Assembly: GCF_003384725.1 (NCBI RefSeq)
Contig: NZ_QNVV01000006.1
Span: forward strand, 62,001 to 126,000
DNA length: 64,000 nt
From: Chryseobacterium pennipullorum
GTDB lineage: Bacteria > Bacteroidota > Bacteroidia > Flavobacteriales > Weeksellaceae
Direction of reading: 5' to 3'
The notes under the pieces were generated by a model, which had not been told where the DNA came from, did not search any database, and worked only from the letters and a program-made list of their open reading frames with translations. The stretch's first letter is position 1, and each line of letters opens with the position of its first letter. Of this stretch, positions 1-9,400 are shown one piece after another. The position numbers were made by a program, and so were the translations under genes.

Positions 1-1018
1 ATTGGTTTATCCTTTGTCTTCGATTAGCTGCTCTTTCAGCAAAATAATTTTCTTTTTCACTCAGACCCTGAAGTGCTGAAGATTTGGCCAGGGTAGATTC
101 CAGATGCCATAAAAGGCAGTTGAGATCCACCTGTGCAAGATTCAGTGTTTCTATGGTCTGTATATTTTTCTCATCTGCAAACCATCTGCTGGAGAAATCC
201 CAGCCGGATTCACAGGCACTTCTTATGTTTCGGTAAAATTCATTCCCTGAAGCATTTTCGCAATCCTCGATATCAATAAGATAACTCTCAGGGCGGGGCG
301 TATTTTCCTCGTCATAGTATCGGTTCAGAATATCTCCTGATGCTGTTTTGACCACTCTTTTTTCACTGGAGCCATCTACCAGCCTCTCTTCTCCATCCAT
401 CCAAAAAGCATATTCCTTTTCCAGGCTGTCATAATATTTTATATAGAAGTCTTTACTATCTGTTGTTTCTGCCAGAAGATCCAGCATCAGTGAAAAGTAA
501 GGCGGCTGCGAACGGCTCAGGAAATGCGTTCTGCTCGCATTCGGTACAAAACCAACTGTATGAATCAGGTAAGAACAGTTTTCAACAATATTTTCCATCA
601 TTTCCACTCTTCCGGAGACCTGTAATCCCAACATAATAAAATAGCTGTCCCAATAAAAAAACTCATTGAAACGTCCTCCCGGAACAATATAGGGTTTAGG
701 TAATTTCAACAGGGTTCCTTTTTCTTCATATGCAGTTCGGGTAAGCTCGTCCCACAACTTTTCAATATGCTCCTGAATAGGAAGCTGATCTTCTCTCTGA
801 ATAGAGATTTTTGCTCCAAGAAAGTCAAAATGATCCATCACAAAAGTTTTCAGATTAAAGCCGTCTGTATTCCTCTCCTCTTCATATTTCGAATTGATTT
901 CTGAAATCGGAATCAGGGGAACAGCATCAGTCATCATCTTCTGATCTTCAAAAATTTTCGACTTTTGTACGTCATCAAAGAGGGCTTGAATTTCGCTGAT
1001 GTAAAGGGAATTATTCAT
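1..1018 (-). CDS. alpha,alpha-trehalase (GH37), 3' end outside window
   Basis: Hydrolyses trehalose to two glucose molecules. The frame is open from the ATG at 1018 to the window edge, giving 339 residues of a family usually over 500 long. Residues 113-126 read PGGRFNEFFYWDSY, matching the first GH37 signature; the second signature would lie beyond the edge. No signal peptide or lipobox is visible at the N terminus (MNNSLYISEIQALF), so I infer a cytoplasmic, TreF-like enzyme. The start codon directly abuts the stop of the upstream MFS gene (TAA then ATG), which indicates translational coupling and suggests that transporter imports the substrate. The family call is firm; location is inferred. 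Confidence 0.93.
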   Translation of the reverse strand, partial: MNNSLYISEIQALFDDVQKSKIFEDQKMMTDAVPLIPISEINSKYEEERNTDGFNLKTFVMDHFDFLGAKISIQREDQLPIQEHIEKLWDELTRTAYEEKGTLLKLPKPYIVPGGRFNEFFYWDSYFIMLGLQVSGRVEMMENIVENCSYLIHTVGFVPNASRTHFLSRSQPPYFSLMLDLLAETTDSKDFYIKYYDSLEKEYAFWMDGEERLVDGSSEKRVVKTASGDILNRYYDEENTPRPESYLIDIEDCENASGNEFYRNIRSACESGWDFSSRWFADEKNIQTIETLNLAQVDLNCLLWHLESTLAKSSALQGLSEKENYFAERAANRRQRINQ

Positions 1019-2257
1019 TTATTTCTTAGGATTTATTTTTAATTTGTTCATGAAAACAGCTGAAATAATCAGCAATGAAAGAGGAATCAGCGACAGATAA
1101 AATGCCTGCTGCCCACTGAATTCCTGAAAGACAAAACCCGTGATAACAGAACCAATCGTTCCTCCGATTGCTGAAAAAACCACAATCAGCCCAGACATTG
1201 CGCTATGTAAATATTTAGGAATTGAGGCCAGGATCACAGAATTGATACTTGGATAGATCGGAGCCAGCAATCCTCCCATCAAAGGAAACAAATACACCAC
1301 AAGAGGCGCGTTCAGCCATCCCGTATCCGCATCAATGTGAATATGATGAGTTAATGGCAACACTAAAATCAAACTTATGGCAAAGCCAATCACACAAAAG
1401 GAAACGACATATATCCAGCTGAACTTTTTCGAGAAAAAGCCTGATAAAAATCTTCCCAACGCAAAAGCTCCGGCCAGAACCGCTCCGGCCTGAATACTCA
1501 TCGAGGTCGGTAATTTCAAAATCTCTTTATAAAAAGTAGGGGTCCAGGTCTGAAAGCTTTGCTCTACCAATACAAAAAGAAAAGCACACAACAAAAAACA
1601 CAATACTTTCTTATAGCTGAATAGGCTGACACTGTTTTTCAAATCACCCAGCAAATCGGTTTTTTCACTTTTAGCTTCTTTCTCATTGAGTTTTGAAAAG
1701 AATAAAAATAAGAATGACAGAGCAGAGAGCCCTCCCAACACCCAATAAACATTCAGCCAACGGGTAGATTTCGGATTATGATCATCAATATAGAGACTGA
1801 ATAACAGATTTCCAGCCAATACTCCGATCATGAAAAATCCTTCAAGAAACCCCATGAAGCTGGAATGTTCCTTATCGGTATTGGTCACCAGACCGATCGA
1901 CGTAAAAACTGATATTTTAATCAACGCAAAAGAAACTCCGACAATCGCAAATAACAGTTTAAAGAACCAGAAACCATCAGCGAACGGCATGATAAAACAC
2001 ATACAGCCCACTAAAAATAAGGCGATCAGCATTGAGTTTTTGATCCCGATCTTTGGAAGAAATGAGGCCAGAATGAATGAACATATAGCAATAGGAAGAT
2101 CTTTAAATCCTTCCAGCACACTGGCAGAAGATTTTGATATCCCAAAATTCTGCTGAACCTGCAGGATTACCGTCCCCACAGAATTCAAAAGAATAGCGAA
2201 AACAAAATAGTTCAAAAATAAAACAGCCTTTATGTTGAAATTTTTCATGCAGATCAT
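1019..2257 (-). CDS. MFS transporter, probably for trehalose or a related sugar
   Basis: A 412-residue polytopic inner-membrane protein with about twelve hydrophobic segments and a charged central loop near residues 190-205, the layout of a 6+6 major facilitator. It ends exactly where the trehalase gene begins, so the two form one operon, and an AraC-type regulator is divergent. I infer sugar uptake from this context, not from substrate-binding residues. Two in-frame ATGs are possible (2257 and 2248); the second gives the more typical N terminus MKNFNIKAVLF. No clear TANNTTTG box was found in the 114-bp divergent spacer. Family assignment is good; substrate is a guess from neighbours. Confidence 0.85.
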   Translation of the reverse strand: MICMKNFNIKAVLFLNYFVFAILLNSVGTVILQVQQNFGISKSSASVLEGFKDLPIAICSFILASFLPKIGIKNSMLIALFLVGCMCFIMPFADGFWFFKLLFAIVGVSFALIKISVFTSIGLVTNTDKEHSSFMGFLEGFFMIGVLAGNLLFSLYIDDHNPKSTRWLNVYWVLGGLSALSFLFLFFSKLNEKEAKSEKTDLLGDLKNSVSLFSYKKVLCFLLCAFLFVLVEQSFQTWTPTFYKEILKLPTSMSIQAGAVLAGAFALGRFLSGFFSKKFSWIYVVSFCVIGFAISLILVLPLTHHIHIDADTGWLNAPLVVYLFPLMGGLLAPIYPSINSVILASIPKYLHSAMSGLIVVFSAIGGTIGSVITGFVFQEFSGQQAFYLSLIPLSLLIISAVFMNKLKINPKK

Positions 2258-2371
2258 TTCTTGCTGGCTAAGATAGAGGCATTTCCGTTAACGATAATTT
2301 AACACAGTAAATCAATATTTGAACAATATTAATATAATTAGTATTTTTAATGGATAAATATGATTAATTAA

Positions 2372-3277
2372 ATGAAAGTCACTTTTGAAAGAGTCGTTCC
2401 AAATGAGAAAAGCTCGTTCCGGACAATTCACAACAATTCCCCGATTTCAGAATTCAAATGGGAATACCATTACCATCCGGAAATTGAGCTGGTATGTGTC
2501 ATTTCAGGGAGTGGAACACGCCATGTGGGCTATCATAAAAGTAACTATACGAATGGAGATCTGGTATTGATCGGATCCAATATCCCACATTCAGGGTTCG
2601 GATTGAATTCCATTGATCCGCACGAAGAAATTGTCCTTCAGTTCAAAGAGGAAATTCTTCAGTTTCCCGAACAGGAAGTGGAAGCCCGATCTATTAAAAA
2701 TTTGCTGGAACTCTCAAAATATGGGATTCAATTCCATAACAAAGTGAAAAATGCAATGCTTCCCAAACTTAAGCTTATGCTGGAATGTGAAGGTTACAAA
2801 AGATATTTACTGTTGCTTGAGATTCTTTTCGAACTTTCAAAATGTGAAGATTATAATCTTCTGAATAAAGAGATCATGCCGTATACCATTATTTCAAAGA
2901 ATAAAGCCAGGCTCGAAAATATCTTCACCTATGTAGAACATCATTACGATAAGGAAATAGATATTGAAGACGTTGCTAAACTGGCCAATCTCACTTTACC
3001 GGCTTTCTGCAATTTCTTTAAAAAAGCTACCCAGATCACCTTTACAGAATTTGTCAATAGGTACAGAATCAATAAGGCATGCCTGCTGATGGCACAGGAT
3101 AAGTCTATTTCAGAATGCAGCTATCAATGCGGGTTCAATAATGTCACCTATTTCAATAGAATGTTTAAAAAATATACAGGGAAAACGCCTTCAGAATTTA
3201 TCAGAAATCATTCTCATAATAAAGTCAATATAGATTTGAAGTTCGAGAAAGAGGCAAAATCTAAGGTAACTTTTTAA
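2372..3277 (+). CDS. AraC-family transcriptional regulator with N-terminal cupin
   Basis: A 301-residue regulator. The N-terminal half has a cupin-like ligand-binding region (HYHPEIELVCV near residue 33, then IPHSGFG). Residues about 196-280 hold the paired helix-turn-helix domain of AraC/XylS proteins, including ISECSYQCGFNNVTYFNRMF and the closing GKTPSEF motif. It is divergent from the MFS-trehalase pair, the usual position for a local regulator, so it probably senses a sugar and activates those genes; the ligand is not known. The ATG at 2372 is preceded by very AT-rich DNA. The Lys-rich tail after the helix-turn-helix domain is slightly longer than usual. Confidence 0.9.
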   Translation: MKVTFERVVPNEKSSFRTIHNNSPISEFKWEYHYHPEIELVCVISGSGTRHVGYHKSNYTNGDLVLIGSNIPHSGFGLNSIDPHEEIVLQFKEEILQFPEQEVEARSIKNLLELSKYGIQFHNKVKNAMLPKLKLMLECEGYKRYLLLLEILFELSKCEDYNLLNKEIMPYTIISKNKARLENIFTYVEHHYDKEIDIEDVAKLANLTLPAFCNFFKKATQITFTEFVNRYRINKACLLMAQDKSISECSYQCGFNNVTYFNRMFKKYTGKTPSEFIRNHSHNKVNIDLKFEKEAKSKVTF

Positions 3278-3371
3278 CAAATAAATCATGATCAGCCACC
3301 TGCGGAGTGAAAAAGTTATGTACAGATCATACTTTCGTATTGTCTTTCCATAGTCATGCACAGTTAAATAT

Positions 3372-3406
3372 CCTAAACAAAAAGCCACTCAAAAAAGAGT
3401 AGCTTT
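3372..3406 (-). terminator. intrinsic terminator of the thioredoxin-like gene
   Basis: Read on the minus strand, AAAGCTACTC pairs with GAGTGGCTTT (one G-U) across a T6 loop, followed by TTTTTGTTT. On the plus strand the same position is a C-A mismatch and the T tail is poor, so it serves the minus-strand gene ending at 3456. Confidence 0.7.
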
Positions 3407-3455
3407 GTATTATTATAGGAAACCAGCAGCTAAATAACCGGCAACTGATTAGTAA

Positions 3456-4010
3456 TTATTTCCATTTGATATTACATCCCATACTTGGTCTTTGAATTTC
3501 TTCCTGAGCCTCCCCGGCCAAAAGATTTTCAAAAGCAATAATCAGATCTTCACCTGTAACATCTTTATTATTACCTGGTCTTGAGTCATCCATCTGGCCT
3601 CTGTAGATAAGATCCAGTTTATCATCAAAGAAATAAAAATCCGGTGTACAAGCTGCATCGTAAGCTTTGGCTACTGCCTGGCTTTCATCAAATAAATAGG
3701 GAAAATCAAAATTTCTTTCGATCTGGAACTCAATCATTTTTTCTGGAGAATCAGCCGGATATTTCTCAATATCATTAGCATTGATCGCAATAAATTCGAT
3801 TCCTTTGTCATTATAGTCTTCGTACAATTCATTGATCTTGTCAATTACATGAAGAACAAACGGACAATGGTTGCACATAAAGATCACCAATGTTCCTTTT
3901 TCTCCTTTCAGTTCTTCCAGAGATTGAATTTCATTGGTTTTTGACGGATTAGGAAGTTCAAAAAACGGAGCTTTCGTTCCTAATGCCAGCATATTTGAGG
4001 GAGTATTCAT
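3456..4010 (-). CDS. thioredoxin/peroxiredoxin-like protein (AhpC-TSA fold)
   Basis: A 184-residue soluble protein of the PRX-like subgroup of the thioredoxin fold. The redox motif is CNHC (Cys46 and Cys49) in LVIFMCNHCPFVLHV, where ordinary thioredoxins have WCGPC. The later part keeps the family features GIEFIAINAND and a cis-Pro-like CTPDFYFFD. There is no signal peptide, so it is cytoplasmic. It is probably a thiol-dependent reductase; the partner is unknown. It stands alone, with a TANNTTTG box (TATCTTTG, minus strand, 4030-4037) just upstream and a terminator behind it, so it looks monocistronic. Confidence 0.88.
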   Translation of the reverse strand: MNTPSNMLALGTKAPFFELPNPSKTNEIQSLEELKGEKGTLVIFMCNHCPFVLHVIDKINELYEDYNDKGIEFIAINANDIEKYPADSPEKMIEFQIERNFDFPYLFDESQAVAKAYDAACTPDFYFFDDKLDLIYRGQMDDSRPGNNKDVTGEDLIIAFENLLAGEAQEEIQRPSMGCNIKWK

Positions 4011-4256
4011 ATCCTTTTAACTTTGTTCACAAAGATAAAAATTTCTTTTATTAATTAGGAAGAAGAGATTTCTATTTTTTAGTCGGGCAAGGAATCTAGA
4101 GAGCGAAGATATTAGACCCTCCAAAATAGTTATAGTCAAATTCTATTATTGCATTATTCAACCCTAAAAATTACTTCCAGCTGGTATCCTTCCAGCTTTC
4201 CTTCTCAATTTACTTTACTTTAAACTGCTGACATATCTATAAAATTCATAATATTC

Positions 4257-4289
4257 TTTGGAAGTTATATTAAAAAGTTTGTAGTTTTG
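4257..4289 (+). promoter_or_regulatory. promoter of the tetR gene
   Basis: TTTG at 4257-4260, 21 nt, then TAGTTTTG at 4282-4289. This matches the Bacteroidota -33/-7 consensus (TTTG, about 19-21 nt, TANNTTTG). The TetR-type operator starts at the very next base. Confidence 0.75.
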
Positions 4290-4302
4290 CTAACACTGTT
4301 AG
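4290..4302. promoter_or_regulatory. operator O1 (CTAACACTGTTAG)
   Basis: A perfect 13-bp odd palindrome, CTAACA-C-TGTTAG, beginning at the base after the -7 box and therefore covering the likely transcription start of tetR. Near-identical sites lie before the efflux genes at 4928, 5056 and 5189. The position fits autorepression by the TetR protein encoded directly downstream. Confidence 0.7.
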
Positions 4303-4312
4303 AAATTACATC

Positions 4313-4909
4313 ATGGGCTTACATGAACGTCGTCAAAGAGAAAAAGAATCTATCCGTGCAAATATCTTGCAGGCGGCTTTTACTTTGGCTAAAACGGAAG
4401 GATGGGCATCACTCTCCATGCGGAAAATAGCAGATGCTATTGAATACAGCGCACCGGTAGTATATGATTACTTTGAAAACAAGGAAGCTATTTTATTTGA
4501 AATCTCATTAGACGGCTTTCACAATTTACATATAGAACTATTAAAAGCACAGAAGAAACATGACAGCCCGGAAGATCAGCTTGTTGCTATTGTGGATGCC
4601 TACTGGAACTTCGCTTTTAAGAATAAAGAATATTACCAGCTGATGTTTGGTTTAGGAATGCAGTGTTGTGGAAAGGGGCAGATGAAAAAAGAATTTTCCT
4701 CGTTCCAGGAAATGATTTATGAATGTACCTATGACATTATTAAGAAAAACGGATCCAATCCGGATAATGCCTGTCATATGTCTCATGCTTTATTTTCAGC
4801 TGTTCACGGAATGATCTCCATTATGATGATGCGTACTGCAGATATTCCGGCTACCATGAATAAAACGACTTTAGACGAAACTGTTTCGGCTTTTATTAAG
4901 TCTTTATGA
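4313..4909 (+). CDS. TetR-family repressor of the adjacent RND efflux operon
   Basis: A 198-residue TetR/AcrR protein. Residues about 12-60 form the helix-turn-helix domain (ILQAAFTLAKTEGWASLSMR, then IADAIEYSAPVVYDYFENKE); the C-terminal helices would bind a ligand. It lies on the same strand as the efflux genes, and a shared 13-bp palindrome occurs at its own promoter and upstream of the pump genes. The inferred job is to repress itself and the pump until an inducing compound binds. The inducer is unknown. The pocket region contains two adjacent Cys (MQCCGKG), which could make it redox- or metal-responsive, though that is speculation. Confidence 0.9.
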   Translation: MGLHERRQREKESIRANILQAAFTLAKTEGWASLSMRKIADAIEYSAPVVYDYFENKEAILFEISLDGFHNLHIELLKAQKKHDSPEDQLVAIVDAYWNFAFKNKEYYQLMFGLGMQCCGKGQMKKEFSSFQEMIYECTYDIIKKNGSNPDNACHMSHALFSAVHGMISIMMMRTADIPATMNKTTLDETVSAFIKSL

Positions 4910-4927
4910 TTTTTTTTGAATTAAAAA

Positions 4928-4958
4928 TTAACACCGTTAGGAAAATTAACACTGAATT
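4928..4958. promoter_or_regulatory. operator O2 (TTAACACCGTTAG) plus a half site
   Basis: TTAACACCGTTAG at 4928-4940 differs from the consensus core by one base. Five bases on, TTAACACTGAATT at 4946-4958 keeps the left half only. Both lie just after the tetR stop in the 361-bp spacer before the efflux operon. An AT-rich frame spanning 4906-5106 crosses these sites and is not treated as a gene. Confidence 0.55.
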
Positions 4959-5055
4959 AATATTAATAATTCATGTTAACCTTAAAAAAAACAAAAACCA
5001 TTTATGTACAATTCCATCCATTCAATTACCAAAGGTACTTAATTTTCTCTTACAA

Positions 5056-5068
5056 TTAACACTGTTAG
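5056..5068. promoter_or_regulatory. operator O3 (TTAACACTGTTAG)
   Basis: The same 13-bp operator with one end base changed (T for C), in the middle of the spacer between tetR and the efflux adaptor gene. A TAATTTTC sequence a few bases upstream is one base off the -7 consensus, so this may also be an operator covering a transcription start. Confidence 0.6.
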
Positions 5069-5188
5069 TAAAAATAACAGACATTATATCACACCTTTAT
5101 ATATAAATACATTAAAAACAATTTTCATTTATGGAAACAATCGATCTGATCGGACATTAAAAATTCTGTAATTTTTTTTGAACAAATA

Positions 5189-5201
5189 TTAACACTGTTA
5201 G
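5189..5201. promoter_or_regulatory. operator O4 (TTAACACTGTTAG)
   Basis: Identical to O3 and 70 bp before the adaptor start codon. TTTTTTTTG at 5172-5180 just upstream could be a -33 element, but no good -7 box follows, so the promoter of the efflux operon is not fixed. Confidence 0.6.
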
Positions 5202-5270
5202 GAAAAAAAACAGCAATTATTAAAAGAAACTTTACTTAAATCTAACACTTCATTAAAAAAATTAACTAAA

Positions 5271-6431
5271 ATGAAAATACCTGGAAAAACAAGGTTAATT
5301 GTACTTATTTCAAGTATCATTTTTTTACAGAGCTGCACCAAAGCAGCAGAAGGATCCAATGCCGCTCCGCCAGCTCCTGAACTTCCGGTTTATACCGTTA
5401 TCACCTCTCCTGCTACCACTTATCAGGAATTCCCTACCGCATTGGAGGGAAAAAACAATGTGGAAATAAGATCCCAGGTAGATGGATATCTGGATAGGAT
5501 CTATGTAGAAGAAGGGGCTTATGTAAGAGCCGGACAGCCATTATTTAAGATAGACTCCAGAAGCTATGGTGAACAGATGAATATGGCTCAGGCCAATCTT
5601 CAGGTTGCCAACGCCAATATACAGAAGGCAAAAGTAGAAGTCGACAGGCTTCAGCCCCTCGTTGCTGCAAAGGTAGTTTCTGATGTACAGCTTAAAACTG
5701 CAAAAGCCAATTATGAAGCAGCTGTTGCAGCTGCCTCACAGGCAAGAGCATCCGTAGGAAATGCAAGAATCAATGTAGGATTTACCACGATTACAGCACC
5801 GGTAAGTGGCTATATTGGAAGAATTCCTTATAAGAAAGGAAGCCTGATCTCAAGAACAGACCCTAATCCGTTGACCTTATTATCGGACATCAGCGAGATT
5901 TATGCTTATTTTTCTTTGAGCGAACTGGACTTCATTGCTTTCCAGAACAAATATCCCGGAGCTACTTTAGAGGAAAAACTGAAAAATATGCCGATGGTAG
6001 AGCTGGTAATTGCTGACAACAGCACTTATCCTGAAAAGGGAAAGCTGAGCATTGTGGACGGACAGTTTGACAAAACTACCGGAGCCATCAGTGTACGTGC
6101 CGTTTTCCCTAATGCGGGCGGAACTTTAAGAACCGGAAATACAGGAAGAGTGCGCATGCCGCAGCTGATCTCAGAAGCATTGGTGATCCCTCAGGAATCT
6201 ACATTTGAAATTCAGGACAAAACCTACGTATATGTGATGGGCAAAGACCGGAAAGTAACGGGAAGACCGGTGAAGATCTCCGGAAAAACAGACGGTTACT
6301 ACTTTATTTCCGAAGGCCTTTCACGAGGAGAAAAAATCGTATTCACCGGCCTTGGGAACCTTAAAGACGGAGCTTCCATACAACCGAAAGCCATTTCTTC
6401 TGACAGTCTCTTAAGAGCAAAACCATTATAG
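5271..6431 (+). CDS. RND efflux periplasmic adaptor (membrane fusion lipoprotein)
   Basis: The AcrA/MexA-type subunit that links the inner-membrane pump to the outer-membrane channel. The N terminus is a lipoprotein signal with lipobox FLQSC, putting the acylated Cys at 22. Then follow a lipoyl-like half motif (VDGYLDRIYVEEGAYVRAGQ, about residues 68-87), an Ala/Gln-rich helical hairpin (about 95-160), and the beta-barrel and membrane-proximal domains (TFEIQDKTYVYVMGKDRKV). The length of 386 is normal. It is the first gene of the efflux operon, 41 bp before the pump gene, downstream of three TetR-type operators. The exported substrates cannot be read from sequence. Confidence 0.95.
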   Translation: MKIPGKTRLIVLISSIIFLQSCTKAAEGSNAAPPAPELPVYTVITSPATTYQEFPTALEGKNNVEIRSQVDGYLDRIYVEEGAYVRAGQPLFKIDSRSYGEQMNMAQANLQVANANIQKAKVEVDRLQPLVAAKVVSDVQLKTAKANYEAAVAAASQARASVGNARINVGFTTITAPVSGYIGRIPYKKGSLISRTDPNPLTLLSDISEIYAYFSLSELDFIAFQNKYPGATLEEKLKNMPMVELVIADNSTYPEKGKLSIVDGQFDKTTGAISVRAVFPNAGGTLRTGNTGRVRMPQLISEALVIPQESTFEIQDKTYVYVMGKDRKVTGRPVKISGKTDGYYFISEGLSRGEKIVFTGLGNLKDGASIQPKAISSDSLLRAKPL

Positions 6432-6472
6432 GAATATCCTGAATACAGAAGACTTAAAAAAATAAACTTCTT

Positions 6473-9400
6473 ATGTTAAAACAATTTATAGAAAGACCGG
6501 TCCTTTCAACGGTCATCTCCATAATACTCTTATTATTGGGAGCCCTGTCTCTCTTTAATTTACCGATTGCCCTCTTTCCGGACATCGCTCCACCGAGTGT
6601 ACAGGTAACAGCATTCTATCCGGGAGCCAACGCAGAAGTGGTAGCACGTTCGGTGGCTACCCCGATTGAGGAAGCCGTGAACGGGGTTGAGAACATGACG
6701 TATATGACCTCAAATTCCAGTAACGACGGTACAATGACACTGAGTGTCTTCTTCAAACAGGGCGCTGATGCTGATAATGCAGCAGTAAACGTACAAAACC
6801 GTGTATCGAAAGCGATGAGCCAATTACCCCAGGAGGTGGTACAGGCCGGTATTTCAACACAGAAAGTGCAGAACAGTATGATCATGTTCATGGGTCTGAC
6901 CAGTGAAAATGAAAAACAATACGATGAATTATTCCTTCAAAACTACCTGAAGATCAATGTTATTCCTCAGATACAGCGTATTCCGGGAGTAGCACAGGCT
7001 CAGGTATTTGGTACAAGGGATTACTCTATGAGAATCTGGCTGAAACCGGACCGGCTGGCTGCCAATAATTTGTCTCCACAGGAGGTTCTTGGAGCTATTA
7101 AAGATCATAACCTCGAAGCAGCTCCGGGACGTTTGGGACAGGGAAGCAAGGAAACGTATGAATATATCCTTAAATACAAAGGAAAACTGAATAAGAATGA
7201 AGACTATGAAAACATTGCTATTAAAGCGAATAGTGACGGTTCATTCTTACGATTAAAGGATGTGGCAAGAGTAGAATTTGGTTCTTATACGTATACCGCC
7301 ACCAACAGAGTAGACGGGAAACCGGTTGCCGGATTTGCTATTTTGCAGACCGCCGGTTCTAATGCCAATGAAATTCTTACTGAAATAGAGAATCAGGTTA
7401 AAGTGATGGAAACCACTCTTCCAAAAGGGGTTAAACCCATCATCATGTATAATTCCAAAGACTTCCTGGATGCCTCTATTCATCAGGTTGTGGAAACACT
7501 TGTCATTGCCTTTATCCTGGTATTTATTGTAGTATATATTTTCCTCCAGGATTTCAGATCCACGTTAATCCCTGCTATTGCGGTACCGGTGGCGATCATC
7601 GGAACATTCTTCTTCCTTCAGCTGTTTGGTTTCAGTATTAACATGCTTACGCTGTTTGCACTGGTTCTGGCCATTGGTATTGTAGTGGATGATGCAATTG
7701 TGGTGGTGGAAGCCGTCCATTCCAAAATGGAACAGACGGGAATGCCTGTGGAAAATGCTACGATGAACTCCATGAGTGAAATCTCTGGAGCCATTATATC
7801 CATCACCCTGGTAATGTGTGCCGTGTTTATCCCGGTGGGCTTTATGCAGGGACCTGCAGGGGTATTCTACAGACAGTTTGCTTTCACATTGGCCATTGCA
7901 ATTTTAATCTCAGCTGTTAATGCATTGACATTGAGTCCTGCATTATGTGCAATGTTCTTAAATGATCCTCAGGGAGAACATGGTGAGCATGGCCACAAAA
8001 AAGGTTTTGGAGCGAGATTTTTCAATGCATTTAATGCAAGCTTCAATACCATGACCAGAAAGTATATTTACAGCCTTAAGTTTTTAATTAAAAACAAATG
8101 GGTTGCTGTAGGAGGTCTTGTAGTCATTACAGCAGTAAGTGTCTTTCTGATCAAAAAAGCACCGTCAGGATTCATTCCTACGGAAGACCAGGGATTTGTA
8201 TTGTATGCCGTGAATACTCCTCCGGGAAGTTCATTGGAAAGAACACACAGAGCAACAGCACAAATTGATAAAATTATCAACAGTGAGAAAGCCACCAATC
8301 ACCTTTGGGTAGCCGATGGGATGAACTTCATCAGTAATGCTAATGCTTCTCCGTATTCTGCCGGCTTCATTAAACTTAAAGATTATGACAAGCGTGGCGA
8401 AATGAAAGATCCGGATCAGATTGCGGGAACTTTAACAGGAAAGGTAAGCCAGGTGAAAGACGCCAATGCATTTTTCTTCAACTTCCCTACTGTTCAGGGA
8501 TTCGGTAACGTCTCCGGATTTGAATTCATGCTTCAGGATAAAACGAATGGTTCTTTTGAACAGTTGGGAACAACCACTCAGCAGTTCATTGGTGAATTGA
8601 TGAAACGTCCGGAAATTGCATTTGCCTTTACTACTTATGCTGCAGGAAACCCTCAGTATACTATTGATGTAGATACTGATAAAGCCAACCAGCTGGGAGT
8701 TTCGGTAACAGAGCTGATGCAGACTATGCAGATCTATTTCGGAAGCAGCTTCGTATCAGACTTCAACAGGTTTGGAAAATATTATCGTGTGATGGCGCAG
8801 GCTGATATTCCGTACCGCACCGATGTCAATTCTCTCGAAGGAATTTACGTCAAAAACAAATCGGGAGAAATGGTTCCTGCGAAAACACTGGTAACGCTCA
8901 AAAGATCTTTCGGACCTGAAACGGTAACCAGAAATAACCTTTTCAATGCAGTAACAATTAACGGAACACCAAAACCGGGATACAGTACCGGAGATGCCAT
9001 CAAAGCAGTGGAAGAAGTAGCCCAGCAATCACTTCCAAGAGGGTATGGATATGAATGGACAGGGATTACCCGTGAGGAGATCAAGACAGGAGGACAAACC
9101 GTATTTATCTTTCTGCTAAGTATTCTGTTCGTATACTTCCTGCTGGCAGCACAATATGAAAGTTATATTCTACCGTTTGCCATCATCCTTACTATTCCTA
9201 CGGGAGTATTCGGAGTATTCGCTTTTACAGGATTAGCGGGGATAGACAATAATATCTATGTACAGGTCGGGCTTATCATGCTTGTTGGGCTTCTGGCAAA
9301 AAATGCCATTCTGATCGTGGAGTTCGCTGTACAGAGAAGAAAAGCCGGTAAATCATTGATAGAATCAGCACTCCAGGCATCAAGACTACGTTTGAGACCG

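Noticed and set aside
1830..2156. 108-codon plus-strand frame inside the MFS gene
   Set aside because: Antisense shadow; the minus-strand frame is a clear transporter coupled to trehalase.
4906..5106. 66-codon frame after tetR
   Set aside because: Asn/Ile/Lys-rich translation of AT-rich spacer DNA that crosses two of the operator sites; no family character.
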